DNA of 64,000 nucleotides, from contig JAUZSK010000087.1 in assembly GCA_030949565.1 (NCBI GenBank), positions 1 through 64,000 on the forward strand, read 5' to 3'. Of this stretch, positions 30,542-41,934 are shown piece after piece. The position numbers and the translations under genes were made by a program. Below the pieces are notes generated by a model. That model ran no database searches, was not told the origin of the DNA, and worked only from the letters and a program-made list of their open reading frames with translations. The stretch comes from Enterobacterales bacterium. GTDB taxonomy: Bacteria > Pseudomonadota > Gammaproteobacteria > Enterobacterales > Kangiellaceae. Every line of letters begins with the position of its first letter. Positions within the stretch are counted from its first letter, which is position 1.

Positions 30542-33500
30542 ATGAGAAAAAAAATACTCGTGTCAATGGTAGCACTTGCACTGAGTGGAGGCGTCTTGGC
30601 AGAAGATACATCGTCAAGCATTCGTGGTAAAATTACTGGCCCAAATGGTAATGCCGCCGCCAACACTTCAATCATTATTGTTCACACACCTTCAGGTACA
30701 AGAAAAACAGTAAAAACTAACAGCCAAGGTGCTTTCAATGCGTCAGGTTTACGTGTCGGCGGTCCATACAGCGTCACTATTGATTCAGATACTTTTCAAG
30801 ACCAAGAATATGGCGATATTTTTCTTCAATTGGGTAAGGTTGAACGGCTTAATGCACAATTAGAAGCTGATAACGGTAATACTGTAGTTGTTACAGGACG
30901 TCGTATACCAAACACTTTAAACAATGGTTCAAGCACTGTATTTGGTACTTCTGCAATTGCTAACCAGTCTGGTGTTACGCGAGATATTAAGGATGTTGTT
31001 CGAGCAAATCCATTAGTTTCTATTGGTGTTACTGCTGAAGCTCCGTTGACTATCGCTGGCTTAAACCCAAGGTTTAACAGTTTCACAGTTGATGGCATTA
31101 GTCAAAATGATGATTTTGGTTTAAACAATGGTGGTTATCCCACGCAGCGTTCACCATTACCTATCGATTCTTTAGAACAGATTACCGTTGATGTTGCTCC
31201 CTTTGATGCCAAAGTTTCTGGTTTTAGTGGCGGCTTAATTAACGCCGTATTCAAATCAGGAACGAATGAGTTCCACGGAAATGCCTTTTATGAGAAATTA
31301 GATTCAACTTGGGGTGGCACGCCAACTAAAAATGGTGTTGAAATTCCGATACAATTTGAAGAAAAAACTTATGGCTTTGGAGTCAGTGGTCCTATTATTA
31401 AAGACGAGCTATTTTTTAGTTTATATTATGAAAAATATGAAGCTCCGCAAACCTTAGGAATATGGTGCAGCTGGATCGGGTGCGGCAAATGAAACTGACG
31501 CTAGTTTAGCTGATGTAGCAGAAGTCCAGCGAATAGCACGCGATATCTACGGCATGACGGATGCGCAAGTCGGTTCTGATACCGGAAGCCCAGTAGAAGA
31601 AGATGAAAAATACACTTTAAAGCTTGACTGGAATATCACGGATACACAGCGTGCATCATTCAGTTATCAGTATAACCTTGGAAACAGAACTCGAAATACG
31701 ACTAGCAGTCCCGGCGAACTAAGGCTTTCATCTCATTGGTATAACAAAAGGCAGGAGCTGAATAACTTTACTGGTAAGTTGTATTCGGATTGGACCGACA
31801 AATTTTCTACCGAAATCAGTTTCACTTCAAAATCAATTGATACAGGTCAGATTTCCTTTGGTGATTTTGCTGATGTAACTATCAATAACTTAACCAATGG
31901 CGGAAGAATTGCCTTTGGTTCAGATAAATATCGTCATGCTAATAAACTTGATACTGCGACTGATACCTTTAAGTTTGACGGTGTTTATGATATGGATGAC
32001 CACAGCATTGAGTTTGGATTGGATTATCAAAATTTTCATGTTACTAATCTTTTCGTTCCTTCATCAAAGGGTGAAATCTCATTTAACAGCTTGGCCGACT
32101 TTGAAGCTAGATTAGCATCAAGGTACACCTACGCTAACGGTACAGGTAATGATCCTTTGGCCGTTAGTGCTGATTTTGAGCGTCAAACAATTTCATTGTA
32201 CGCACAAGATAACTGGGATGTTTCTGACCAATTAAGCATGACACTTGGTTTACGTTATGAAACTTTAACCTCAAAAGAACGTCCTCCTTATAATGCGAAC
32301 TCACAGGCTCGTACCGGCTATGATAATACGGAAAATCTAGATGGTATTGATATCTTTTTACCAAGAATCGGGTTTAACTACTCAGTCGATGACGATATGA
32401 CCATTCGTGGTGGTGTTGGCCGCTATACTGGTGGACAGCCCAATGTTTGGATCTCTAATGCATATTCACAAAATGGTGTGAATGATGGTTTTTTCCGTGT
32501 TTCAAACGTAACCATCACTCCGGGCTCAATTACTGACATCTATCCTCCTGCATTCGCTGCTTTAGCTGGCGCTTCAAGTAATGGTAATGTTTCATTTACT
32601 GACCCTAACTTTAAACTTCCTTCAGATTGGCGCTATCAACTAGCGATGGACTATTCTTTCGATATTGCTGGTTTAGGCGAAGATTTTAAGTGGACTACAG
32701 AAGCCCTTTATATTAGAAAAAAGGATTCTGCATTTTGGATCGATGCATCTTTGCGGGATGCAACAGCTACTTTAGCAGCTGATGGTCGTCGAATTACCTA
32801 TACTGATAATGATAACCGTTATGACCTTATGCTCACTAATTCTGGCATTGATGGACGTTCTATCATTCTGATTAACTCCTTGGATAAACAGTGGGATAAT
32901 GGTGTGTCTATGTCAATGTCCTATACTCATCAGGACATTACTGACGTTAATCCTGGAACTAGCTCGACTTCACGCAGTAACTACCGATACTCAGCTGGTG
33001 CAAACCGAAATGTACCAGAAGATCACTACGGTCGTTCATTGTTTGAAATTGAGCATCGTTTTGTCTTAAACCTTGGATATGATAAAGAGTTCCTCGAAGG
33101 TTATAATACGAGTATTAATATGTTTTACGAACGTAAATCAGGTAACCCAGTAACCTATGCAACAAACTTTGATTCGGGTTTGCTCGGTACGTCAAATGGT
33201 GGCTTAAGCCCCGGTTTTTATAACGGCACTTATACTTCGTATATACCAACAGTGGGAGATCCAAATGTTGTATATGCTAACGCTGGTGATGAAGCGGCCT
33301 TGCAAGCATTAATTCAATCTGCTGGTCTTTCTCAATATGCTGGTGGCTATGCACCAAAAGGTTCAAACACTTCTCCTTGGATTAATAACCTTGATTTAAG
33401 CGTTATTCAAGAAATCCCTGGTTTGTTTGATGGACAAAAGGGCGAAATTACCTTTGTTATAGATAATTTCTTAAACCTTATTGACAGCTCTCGAGGGAAG

Positions 33501-33659
33501 TTTGTCACCAATCCTTTTGGTAACCTTCGTTTGTATGACGTCGATTCTATCGATGGACAAGGACGATATGTTATCGACCGTGTTCGATCCGATACCAACC
33601 GATTCCAAGCAAAAGAATCAGCTTGGAAAATTAAGTTGGGTGTTAGATATACTTTCTAA
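30542..33659 (+). pseudogene. Oar-type TonB-dependent receptor with N-terminal carboxypeptidase-regulatory-like domain, frameshifted once
   Basis: About 1,038 residues. Signal peptide (ILVSMVALALSGGVLA), then a transthyretin-like domain (SIRGKITGPNGNAAANTSII to about residue 100), a plug (TIAGLNPRFNSFTVDGISQN; FSGGLINAVFKSGTNEFHG) and a large barrel ending AWKIKLGVRYTF. This architecture is that of Oar-like receptors, which import or present large or unusual ligands. An extra G at 31457-31458 breaks the frame; removing it joins EAPQTL to EYGAAGSGAANETDASLAD. AGGGGA lies 9 bases before ATG 30542. It is divergent from the PhoD/nuclease operon, so a nucleic-acid-related ligand is possible but not shown. 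Confidence 0.88.
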
Positions 33660-33675
33660 CTCACTTGAGTAAAAC

Positions 33676-33711
33676 AAAAAACGCTAAGCCTAATAAGCTT
33701 AGCGTTTTTTT
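33676..33711 (+). terminator. Rho-independent terminator after the Oar-type receptor
   Basis: AAAAAACGCTAAGC pairs with GCTTAGCGTTTTTT around a 7-base loop, 16 bases after the stop codon; T tail present. The A tract makes it potentially bidirectional. Confidence 0.9.
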
Positions 33712-34334
33712 AGTTATAAAGACCTAGATTCAAATTTTTAGTGAAATTTTTTATACAGTTATTAGGTTCTCTAGCGATAGAGATAAATAATCCATGTGGA
33801 AATTTATACTCTCGCGTTTTCATTTATGCCAATTGTGCTTGTCAACAACTGTCTGAATTTCTTCTTCACTCAACGACATAAAGGTGGTTCCCTTGCGATA
33901 ATACGGCTTACGAAAACCCACTAGTATTCTCATTGATACCAAGTTCCTTCATGTATTGGGGAGGGGTACAACACAAGCATTACTGATAGGTTTTCCACAA
34001 CAGACTCATGTCGATAAAATTGTTTGCTGTTATCTAAAGTGATGGCTAAAAAACCGATTTTAAATGGTTGTTTCTGTTAAATAAACCTTATAATATCACT
34101 GTTATTACAAGTTTACGCAGGAGGAGATATTAGGACCCATAGGCTCATTGGAAGATAATCGTTAGAAATGCTTTGAAAAAATGATTTAGTTTTCAAAAAA
34201 TAAGACCCGGTAAACTAATAGTAGGATTGAACATATAAAGGTGCATAACATAGGTATGAAAATCAGAAAAAAGACGAGGCTTAGTTAAAACACTAAGGCA
34301 TTAACTAAGCTATTTAAAAAATTACTAATATCTA
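33712..34334. other. Intergenic stretch with a possible transposase scrap
   Basis: About 620 bases between convergent genes. Apart from the minus-strand fragment at about 33790-33925 described separately, I see no gene, RNA or clear repeat. Confidence 0.45.
33790..33925 (-). pseudogene. Possible C-terminal remnant of an IS30-like transposase
   Basis: A minus-strand stretch reads about FRKPYYRKGTTFMSLSEEEI then QTVVDKHNWHKRESINF. The KGTxF ... VVDxxN ... RES pattern resembles the end of IS30-type integrase domains (KGTSF ... VVDxxNxRPRKS). The fragment is short, has no start and lacks the conserved ending. Weak call. Confidence 0.3.
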
Positions 34335-36753
34335 TTAATCGCCATAAGGGATCCAGATATTTTTTACTTCACAAGACTGGCGTAACATCTCTTGATAATT
34401 AGGCTGTCGAAGCCAACTAGTTTGCTTTGAATGGGTCCAGGTTCGTTTAAGATTATCAGCAGATGCTAGTTCAACCATTTCACAGCCTTTATCTGAACCA
34501 TGATACCAGATGGCATCCACTTGATCGTGTTGGGATAAAACTTTGGCTAGACTATCTTTACCACCCGTGACTATATTGATAACTCCCTTAGGAATATCAG
34601 ATGTTTCAATCACTTGATAGAAATCAGTTGCGATTAAAGGGGATGTTTCTGAGGGAACGATTATCGCTCGATTACCCATGGCGATTGCTGGAGCGAGTAA
34701 AGAAATCATTGAAAGTAGGGGCGCATTATCAGGGCAAATAATCGCTAGAACACCGACCGGTTCATTCATCGCTAGCGCGACACCCTGAATAGGCGGCTGA
34801 TGCACCTTTCCATCATATTTGTCTGCCCACGCGGCGTAAGTAAATAATCGCTCAATGGAAGCATCAAATTCTTCCGCCGCTTGTTGTTCACTGTTGCATG
34901 ACAAAGCCATTAAACGCTGGCATATTTCTGCTTTTCGATAATTTAAATTTTCAGCAAGGTAGTAGAGGATCTGTGCTTTCAAATGGCCGCTAGTTTTTGA
35001 CCAGCTATTTGCTTTATGTGCCGCTTCTACCGCGTTTCTTATATCTTTTCGGTTGCCATCAGCCACTCGTCCAACTTGTTCACCTTCTTTTGAATAAATG
35101 CTTAGACTATTCCCATTGTCAGCTCGACACTGTTTGCCATTGATATAGTGTTTGGCTGTTTGATCAATAGCCAATAGATTTTTAAAGGCGTCATCTTTAC
35201 GTTTAAGTTTAGACTTTAGCCCATTACTTCCGGGGATTAATTGTGATTTTAATGGTTTATTAGGATCGTTAAAGGGCGAAGTTTTTATATCTGATAGTTT
35301 CAAATATTCAAGCATACCTTCAGCACCTCCTTCCCGGCCCATTCCTGACTCCTTGTAGCCACCGAAACCACAAGCGGCATCAAATTGATTGGTGGTATTA
35401 ATCCAAACAACGCCTGCTTGAATTTGAGGCGCGACATCTAAAGCTTTGTTAATATTTTCAGACCAAACACTAGCCGCCAACCCATATTTTGTATTGTTAG
35501 CCAATTGCACCGCTTCCGGTTGATGACGGAATGTCATCACGCTGAGTACCGGACCAAAAATTTCCTCAATGGCAGCTACATTGGTGGTTTCCACATCGCA
35601 GAGCAGGGTAGGAGGAAAGAAGCAACCCTTTTTGGGAACTGCTGATTTTGGCTGCCACAGGGTAGCGCCTTCTTCCACACTTCGCTTAACGATAGCCGCA
35701 ATACTTTTCTTTTGGCTTGGATCGACGATAGCACCGATATCCGTACATTTATCCAGTGGGTTGCCAATGATCAATTTATTTAGCCGCTGTTTAATTTTTT
35801 TTAATCATTATGGGAGCAATGCTTTCCTGCACCAATAGACGCGAACCGGCACAACAAACTTGACCTTGATTAAACCATATTGCGTCTACTAGACCTTCAA
35901 CGGCGCTATCAACATCCGCATCATCAAAAACAATAAAGGGTGATTTACCCCCTAGCTCTAAGGTTAGTTTTTTGCCGCTTCCTGCCGTTACTCGGCGTAT
36001 GGCTTTGCCTACTTTAGTTGAACCAGTAAAGGCTATTTTATTAACATCGGGATGTTGAACTATTTGTTCTCCGACTTCACCGTCGCCCGTTACTATATTA
36101 ACAACACCGTCGGGCAAACCGGCTTCTTGCAGAATTTCTGCAAACATTAGTGCAGTTAAACTAGTGTATTCTGCGGGTTTGATCACCACGCAGTTGCCAG
36201 CGGCAATAGCCGGTGCGATTTTCCAAGCCATCATCAGCAGCGGGAAGTTCCAAGGGATAATCTGACCAACAACTCCTAGAGCTTCATAATCACTAAACTC
36301 GGATTCAAATAACTGTGCCCAACCAGCATGGTGGTAGAAATGTCTGATGGCCAAAGGGATATCAATGTCACGTGATTCTCGTATCGGTTTGCCATTGTCC
36401 ATAGTTTCTAAAACGGCTAACTGTCGTGAACGTTTCTGTAAAATCCGTGCTATAGCATACAAATATTTGGCTCTAGCAGGGCCTCCGATAGACTGCCAAC
36501 TTGGTTGTGCTGCTCTCGCTGCCGACACGGCTAGGTTAATTTGTTTTTTAGAGGCCTGAGCAATTTTAGCTAATGGCTTACCATTAGCGGGATTGCATGA
36601 ATTAAAGTGACTTTTTGATTCAGCCTTAATCCATTGACCATTAATATAAAGACCAAAACCCTCTTGATGTTCGATTAACCATTGGTCAACATTATCGCTT
36701 GCTTCGGGTGCTGGGCCATAATTCATATTTTCAAATATCTCTAGCAGCTTCAT
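34335..36753 (-). pseudogene. Two-domain aldehyde dehydrogenase (ALDH16 type), frameshifted once
   Basis: About 805 residues made of two aldehyde dehydrogenase domains. The first is complete: GVVGQIIPWNFPLLMMAWK, KLTLELGGKSPFIVFDDADV, catalytic Cys in FNQGQVCCAGSRLLV, and GGYKESGMGREGG. The second (from about residue 500) keeps the fold (EPVGVLAIICPDNAPLLSMI) but where the catalytic Glu/Cys segments should be it has HGSDKGCEMVELASADNLKR and no active-site Cys loop. This is the ALDH16 arrangement. The break is at T8 35795-35802; one base fewer gives APIMIKKIKQRLNKLIIGNP. ATG 36753 (GGAAA before it, MKLLEIFENMNYGPAPEA) is preferred to ATG 36789. Third gene after deoA-deoC; oxidation of DeoC-derived acetaldehyde is the likely job. 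Confidence 0.87.
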
Positions 36754-36873
36754 AGTGGTTTCCAGGGAAATTGATAAATTTTCTATCATTGCTGATTGTT
36801 TTGATTAAACCAATAATTTGGCTTAGCTTAAACGGGGTTATTTGGTATGGAGTCATCATCAGTTTATTGCTAC

Positions 36874-37839
36874 TTAACTAATCGCATGACGATGGAAGGC
36901 GGAATATCGCCCAGTGACTTGATGTTCTAACTGGCGTTCAATATCGGCTAATAGACTCGATGCACCAAAACGAAACATATTGGGGTTTAACCAGTCGTCT
37001 CCTAACTCTTCCTTAATCAAAATAAGGTAGGTTAGGGCATCTTTAGCGGTTGAAATGCCACCGGCGGGTTTAAATCCAACCCGGTAACCTGTTAGCATTT
37101 GGTAATGACGTATCATTCGTATCATGGTCAAACTTACAGCAAGTGTTGCGTTAACAGGTTCCATACCGGTGGAGGTTTTTATAAAATCGCTACCCGCCAT
37201 CATTGAGACCATAGATGCTTTTGCTACATTGGTGAGTGTACTTAGTTCTCCAGTCGCAATAATGGATTTCATATGAACTTTACCGCACGCTTGTTTAAAT
37301 GCTTTAACCTCATCGTAGAGAGCCTGCCAATTGCCATTAAGCACGTAGGCACGGGTAATGACAATATCGATTTCTTTGGCTCCATCGGTTATGGATGCTT
37401 TTATTTCTTCTAGTCGTGTTTCGAAGGAGGAGAGCCCTGCGGGGAATCCGGTAGAAACAGCTGCAACCGGTATACCACTACCTTTTAGCGCTTTGACAGC
37501 CGTTTTAACCATTTGATGATAAACACAAACAGCGCCAGTGGTTAGCTCCAATCTTTCGACTCCCAGCGCTTGCTGAATTTCTAAACTCACTGGATGACGT
37601 GCTTTAGCGCATAGACGTTTGACCTTCCCTGGCGTATCTTGACCGGAAAGGGTGGTTAAATCAATGCAGGAGATTGCCTTGAGTAACCAGGCTGCTTGCC
37701 AATCTTTTTTAACACTTCGGCGAGCACCTAAAGTAGCACAACGTCTTTTAACGGCGCTCAGGTTAACACTAATATCATTGACCCAATCGGCTTGAAAATC
37801 GGTGCCAGTATTATCGACTTGAGGAAATTTTTGTTTCAT
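36874..37839 (-). CDS. deoC: Deoxyribose-phosphate aldolase
   Basis: Class I aldolase splitting 2-deoxyribose 5-phosphate into glyceraldehyde 3-phosphate and acetaldehyde. It has 321 residues, longer than E. coli DeoC (259), mainly through about 50 extra N-terminal residues. Key elements are CIDLTTLSGQDTP at the start of the barrel, VSTGFPAGLSSFETRLEEI, the Schiff-base Lys in GSDFIKTSTGMEP and the second Lys in GFKPAGGISTAKDAL. It follows deoA after 33 bases and precedes ALDH16 by 120 bases, forming a deoxynucleoside catabolic operon. Confidence 0.96.
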   Translation of the reverse strand: MKQKFPQVDNTGTDFQADWVNDISVNLSAVKRRCATLGARRSVKKDWQAAWLLKAISCIDLTTLSGQDTPGKVKRLCAKARHPVSLEIQQALGVERLELTTGAVCVYHQMVKTAVKALKGSGIPVAAVSTGFPAGLSSFETRLEEIKASITDGAKEIDIVITRAYVLNGNWQALYDEVKAFKQACGKVHMKSIIATGELSTLTNVAKASMVSMMAGSDFIKTSTGMEPVNATLAVSLTMIRMIRHYQMLTGYRVGFKPAGGISTAKDALTYLILIKEELGDDWLNPNMFRFGASSLLADIERQLEHQVTGRYSAFHRHAIS

Positions 37840-37872
37840 TCGATTGCCCTTTTTTAGTGGCTAAATGATTGT

Positions 37873-39207
37873 TTATTCGGTAGTGGCTTTACCAGACAGC
37901 CGTTCTAATACGGCATTTTGGCTAGTTTTTGCCTCACTCGATAAATTAATAGCAGCTTTTAACTGAATGATGGCTTTTTCTGCCTGTTGCTCGCTTTGAG
38001 CGTGAATCATTGCAATCGGTTCTGATGTGCTCACTGCCTCGCCTAAACCTTTTATTTGACTTAAGCCTACTGCGTGATCAACTGAATCTTGAGCGCGTTT
38101 ACGACCACCGCCTAATTCCACCACCACATTGCCAATAGCTCGGACATCCATTTGCTCTAAGTATCCTTGACTGTCAGCGTAGGCGGGTACAACAATTGGA
38201 GCTGCTTTTAAATATTGATCTGGTTTGGCAATAAGGTCCGTAGGGCCGCCGAGCGCCACCACCATTTTTTCAAAGTGTTCAGCCGCCAGTCCAGAGCTTA
38301 AACCATGGTTCATCTGTTGCCGTCCGTCATCGATATCCTTAGCCAGTCCGCTCAAAATGAGTAGCTCCGCACCTAGGTCAAGCACCACCTGATGTAAACG
38401 TGGGTCTTGTTGTTGGTTAGTGAGGTAGTTAATTGATTCAATTATTTCTAGGGAATTGCCAGCGGTGCTCCCTAGCACTTGAGACATATCAGTAATCAAA
38501 GCAGACACGGGTAATCCTAATCCTTGTCCTACCTCGATGATATTGATGGAGAGGTCTCTTGCCATTTTGGGACTAGCAGCAAAAGCGCCGCTACCTGTTT
38601 TTACGTCCATGACCAATGAATCGAGCCCGGCTGATAATTTTTTAGAAAGGATTGATGCTGTGATTAGAGGTATCGATTCAACCGTCGAAGTGACATCTCT
38701 AATAGCGTAAAGGCGTTTATCGGCAGGTGCTAACTGATTGGTTTGACCGACAATAGCGCATCCAACTTGAGCCACAACCTTTTGAAAAAGTATATTGTCT
38801 GGGATTGCGTTGTAACCGGGTATGCTTTCCATCTTATCTAACGTACCACCGGTATGCCCGAGCCCTCGACCAGAGATCATTGGTACATGAGCACCGCAGG
38901 CTGCGAGCATTGGCGCTAGCATGATGCTAACCTTGTCGCCAACTCCACCGGTTGAATGTTTATCCACTACCGGACCGTTTAGGCTGATATTGCTCCAATC
39001 AAGTGTGGTACCAGAATTTTGTAAACTACCGGTTAAATCGACACACTCTTGACGCTCCATACCATTAAAAAATACTGACATGGCAAAAGCGGCAACCTGT
39101 CCTTCGGTTATTGATTGGTCCAAAATTCCCTTCACAAAAAACTGAATTTCTTCCGTTGATAGTGACTGACCATCGCGTTTATGACGAATAACTTCTTGTG
39201 CAAGCAT
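37873..39207 (-). CDS. deoA: Thymidine phosphorylase
   Basis: Phosphorolysis of thymidine/deoxyuridine to base and deoxyribose 1-phosphate. About 444 residues, close to E. coli DeoA (440). Signature DKHSTGGVGDKVSIMLAPML, phosphate/nucleoside-site stretches GRGLGHTGGTLDKMESIPG and KKLSAGLDSLVMDVKTGSGA. ATG 39207 gives MLAQEVIRHKRDGQSLSTEE, collinear with the E. coli start; a TTG 39 bases upstream is in frame and cannot be excluded. First gene of the deoA-deoC-ALDH16 operon, divergent from nupC. A RutR-type palindrome lies about 150 bases upstream of the start. Confidence 0.96.
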   Translation of the reverse strand: MLAQEVIRHKRDGQSLSTEEIQFFVKGILDQSITEGQVAAFAMSVFFNGMERQECVDLTGSLQNSGTTLDWSNISLNGPVVDKHSTGGVGDKVSIMLAPMLAACGAHVPMISGRGLGHTGGTLDKMESIPGYNAIPDNILFQKVVAQVGCAIVGQTNQLAPADKRLYAIRDVTSTVESIPLITASILSKKLSAGLDSLVMDVKTGSGAFAASPKMARDLSINIIEVGQGLGLPVSALITDMSQVLGSTAGNSLEIIESINYLTNQQQDPRLHQVVLDLGAELLILSGLAKDIDDGRQQMNHGLSSGLAAEHFEKMVVALGGPTDLIAKPDQYLKAAPIVVPAYADSQGYLEQMDVRAIGNVVVELGGGRKRAQDSVDHAVGLSQIKGLGEAVSTSEPIAMIHAQSEQQAEKAIIQLKAAINLSSEAKTSQNAVLERLSGKATTE

Positions 39208-39356
39208 ATTATTATCGAATTCTCGTGATTGAGTGGTATTAACCAAAATAAGTGGGGCGGTATGTCTTGTAAATGACTTATTCGTTAGCGCTTTTTAATC
39301 CATTTGATTGATTTTAAAAGCACCTTCGATTGGTAGTGCGTAATAATAATGCAATG

Positions 39357-39372
39357 TTAACCAATTGGTCAA
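39357..39372. promoter_or_regulatory. Candidate RutR-type operator between deoA and nupC
   Basis: TTAACCAATTGGTCAA differs at one position from the E. coli RutR consensus TTGACCA-NN-TGGTCAA as I know it. It sits in the 404-base divergent region, and a RutR-like regulator gene lies 2.6 kb away. Confidence 0.55.
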
Positions 39373-39471
39373 CTTTACTCGTCTACTATTGCCATGTTTT
39401 TGACCAATGACTGGATTGTAGCAGTTTGCGGCAACACTCGAAAGTTAAATAAGAGCGGTATAATTCAATTA

Positions 39472-39487
39472 TTGACCGACTAGTCAA
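39472..39487. promoter_or_regulatory. Second candidate RutR-type operator, upstream of nupC
   Basis: TTGACCGACTAGTCAA keeps the TTGACC-N4-xGTCAA arms of the same consensus, 125 bases before the nupC start and 115 bases from the first site. A lone TTGACCA half-site lies between them at 39400-39406. Confidence 0.5.
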
Positions 39488-39611
39488 GCCGTGATAGATT
39501 GATTTTTATTGTCACCGGACCTAAAGTGATGTCCGGTGTTTAAGCCTTTTCAACCTATTCTAATCGCTCCAACGGAACCGATTAAGAAGAATAATTAAAA
39601 TAGGAAGTATT

Positions 39612-40825
39612 ATGAGTTTTGTTGGAATGATTGTATTAATCGCTATAGCGATTGCATTTTCGGATAATCGCAAAGCGATCAATATTCGAACCGTTTCTGT
39701 CGCATTTGCGATTCAAGCATCATTTGCCGCATTGGTTTTGTATGTACCCGCAGGACAGGATGCTTTGGCTTCAGTATCGGCAGGGGTCCAAAATGTGATT
39801 AGTTATTCTGATCAAGGGATCCAGTTTTTGTTTGGTGATCTTGGTAAAGGCAATGAAGGAAAACTAGGCTTTATATTTGCCTTTAATGTTTTACCTATCC
39901 TTATATTTTTTTCAGCACTGGTATCAGTGCTTTATTACCTCGGTATTATGCAAAAAGTGATTAATTTCATCGGTCGATTTTTTAAGTGGGCCATGGGTAC
40001 AGGGCACGCCGAGTCGTTGTCAGCAACCGCAAATATTTTTGTTAGCCAAACCGAAGCGCCATTAATTATACGACCTTATATTATGGGAATGACTCGATCA
40101 GAACTATTTGCAGTGATGGTAGGTGGTATGGCATCAATCGCAGGTTCCTTGCTTGTCGGTTATGCGAGTATGGGTGTTGAACTAAAATATCTAGTCGCAT
40201 CTAGCTTTATGGCGGCTCCTGGTGGTCTGTTGATGGCTAAGTTGGTTATTCCTGAAACCGGTACACCTCACGAAGCAACGCAAGACGTCTCCTATGATGA
40301 CCATGAAAAACCAGCCAATGTAATCGATGCAGCGGCTGGCGGTGCTGTCAGTGGAATGAAATTAGCCATCAATATAGGCGCCATGTTAATAGCCTTTATC
40401 GCGCTTATAGCGCTGATTAATGGCGCTTTTGGAGGGATTAGTGGATTGTTTGGAGCTCCAGAATTCACATTGCAAGACCTGTTTGGTTATGTTTTTGCTC
40501 CTGTAGCCTATTTGATCGGAATACCTTGGCAAGAAACAATTGCTGTTGGTAGCTTAATCGGACAAAAATTGGTACTTAATGAATTTGTTGCCTATGTTGA
40601 CTTCGTTAGTATCAGGGATAGTTTAAGCCCGCACAGTCAGGTTATTGTTACTTTTGCTTTGTGCGGTTTGCCAACCTATCGTCTATCGCCATTTTATTAG
40701 GTGGGCTGGGTAGCATCGCGCCTAGTCGTAGACCCGAAATTGCCAAGCTGGGGCTAAAAGCTGTGTTGGCAGCAACCTTGGCCAATTTAATGAGCGCTGC
40801 ACTGGCAGGCTTTTTCGTGGCTTAG
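39612..40825 (+). pseudogene. nupC: Concentrative nucleoside transporter (NupC family), frameshifted near the end
   Basis: Proton- or sodium-coupled nucleoside importer, about 404 residues. Family landmarks are FAFNVLPILIFFSALVSVLY, SATANIFVSQTEAPLIIRPY, SSFMAAPGGLLMAKLVIPET and GQKLVLNEFVAYVDF. The break is at TTT 40667-40669: one more T gives [20 protein letters not shown], the conserved CGFANLSSI motif, and the frame then runs to a stop at 40825 (ending AALAGFFVA). Divergent from deoA and followed by cdd, a RutR-like regulator gene and tdk in the same direction; likely controlled by the palindromes upstream. Confidence 0.93.
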
Positions 40826-40850
40826 GTGATTGCTAGAATGACGTTTATTA

Positions 40851-40867
40851 GTAACCTACAGGTTAAC
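40851..40867. promoter_or_regulatory. Palindrome before cdd, candidate operator
   Basis: GTAACCTACAGGTTAAC has arms AACC/GGTT with a 4-base centre, 18 bases before the cdd start. It fits the family of palindromes seen near deoA/nupC and the Oar-type receptor. Confidence 0.4.
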
Positions 40868-40884
40868 GCGGCGGAGTTTCAGTT

Positions 40885-41894
40885 TTGAGTGCTAGCCATT
40901 GGACCGATAATCCGCTTCAACTGCTAAGCCAAAGCCTGCAATCTGAAATCCTTCAGGCTGTTAGCGAAACTGGATTTTTATCAGCCACATTGTCTGAACA
41001 AGCGGCCAGGAACTTCAACTCAATTTTGAGCAATGGATGGTATTGATATTACCCTTAGCAGCAAGTTACGCGCGCGCGCCAGTTTCCAATTATCTGGTTG
41101 GCGCGGTAGCCGCCGGACAATATCGAAAACATAGTGCAACAACTAGTGATTGCGCAGCGCTATATTTTGGTTGTAATTATGAGTTTTTAGGCCTTCCTCT
41201 CAATTATTCGTTGCATGCTGAACAGGCCGCGCTTTCAAATGCCTGGATGCACGGAGAAACTCAGATTGAATTAATGGCTATTTCTGCAGCGCCCTGTGGA
41301 CATTGTCGCCAATTTTTACATGAAATGGCTAACGGCCGGTTATTGTCATTAATCTTTCCAGACTTTAGTGAAGTGATTTTAACTCAAGCATCTTATACCG
41401 CGAGTTCAATCAACTTAAAAATGACCAACCTGAGCCTATTACTTCCTGATGCATTTGGACCAAGTGATTTAGGCAACAATCAAAGTTTAATGGCGCAACA
41501 ATTTGATTCTGGTGAGTCGATAAAGCCACCAGATCTATCGATAATGAAGCGACAGCAATGGGTGGAATTAGTCTCCGCTTGCGTTAGTTCTTACGCCCCC
41601 TATAGCGACAACCTAGCTGCTTGTGGAATAATGCTTAAAAATGGCCAGTTAATCATCGGACGTTATGCTGAAAATGCGGCCTATAATCCTTGTTTATACC
41701 CACTACCAGCCGCTCTTAGTCAACTTAATTGGATGCAGTCTGGTGATTTAGAAAACATAGAAAACATCATTTTAGTTGAGCGTTCTAGTAAAATTTCGCA
41801 ACGCTCTCATGCTCAGAAAATAATTGAAAGCCTTGATCTAAATATCAAATTGAAGCTGTATCAGCTCGATGACTTTATTGACCTACTAGGTTAA
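40885..41894 (+). pseudogene. cdd: Cytidine deaminase (E. coli-type two-domain), frameshifted near the start
   Basis: Zinc enzyme converting (deoxy)cytidine to (deoxy)uridine, about 336 residues. The first domain carries the catalytic motifs LHAEQAALSNAWMHGE (His ligand and Glu) and SAAPCGHCRQFLHEM (two Cys ligands). The second domain (YAPYSDNLAACGIMLKNGQL) lacks them, as in the E. coli dimeric enzyme. The N-terminal part (HWTDNPLQLLSQSLQSEI) is in another frame until CC 41006-41007, where one more C gives QELQLNFEQWMVLILPLAAS. TTG 40885 with GGAG about 8 bases before is the probable start. Confidence 0.88.
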
Positions 41895-41934
41895 AGTCAA
41901 TACAACAAACAGACATTTTAATATAACTACTGAT

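Noticed and set aside
36671-36690. Extra RutR-like palindrome inside the ALDH16 coding region
   Set aside because: The arms are one base closer than the consensus allows and the site lies inside coding sequence; likely chance.
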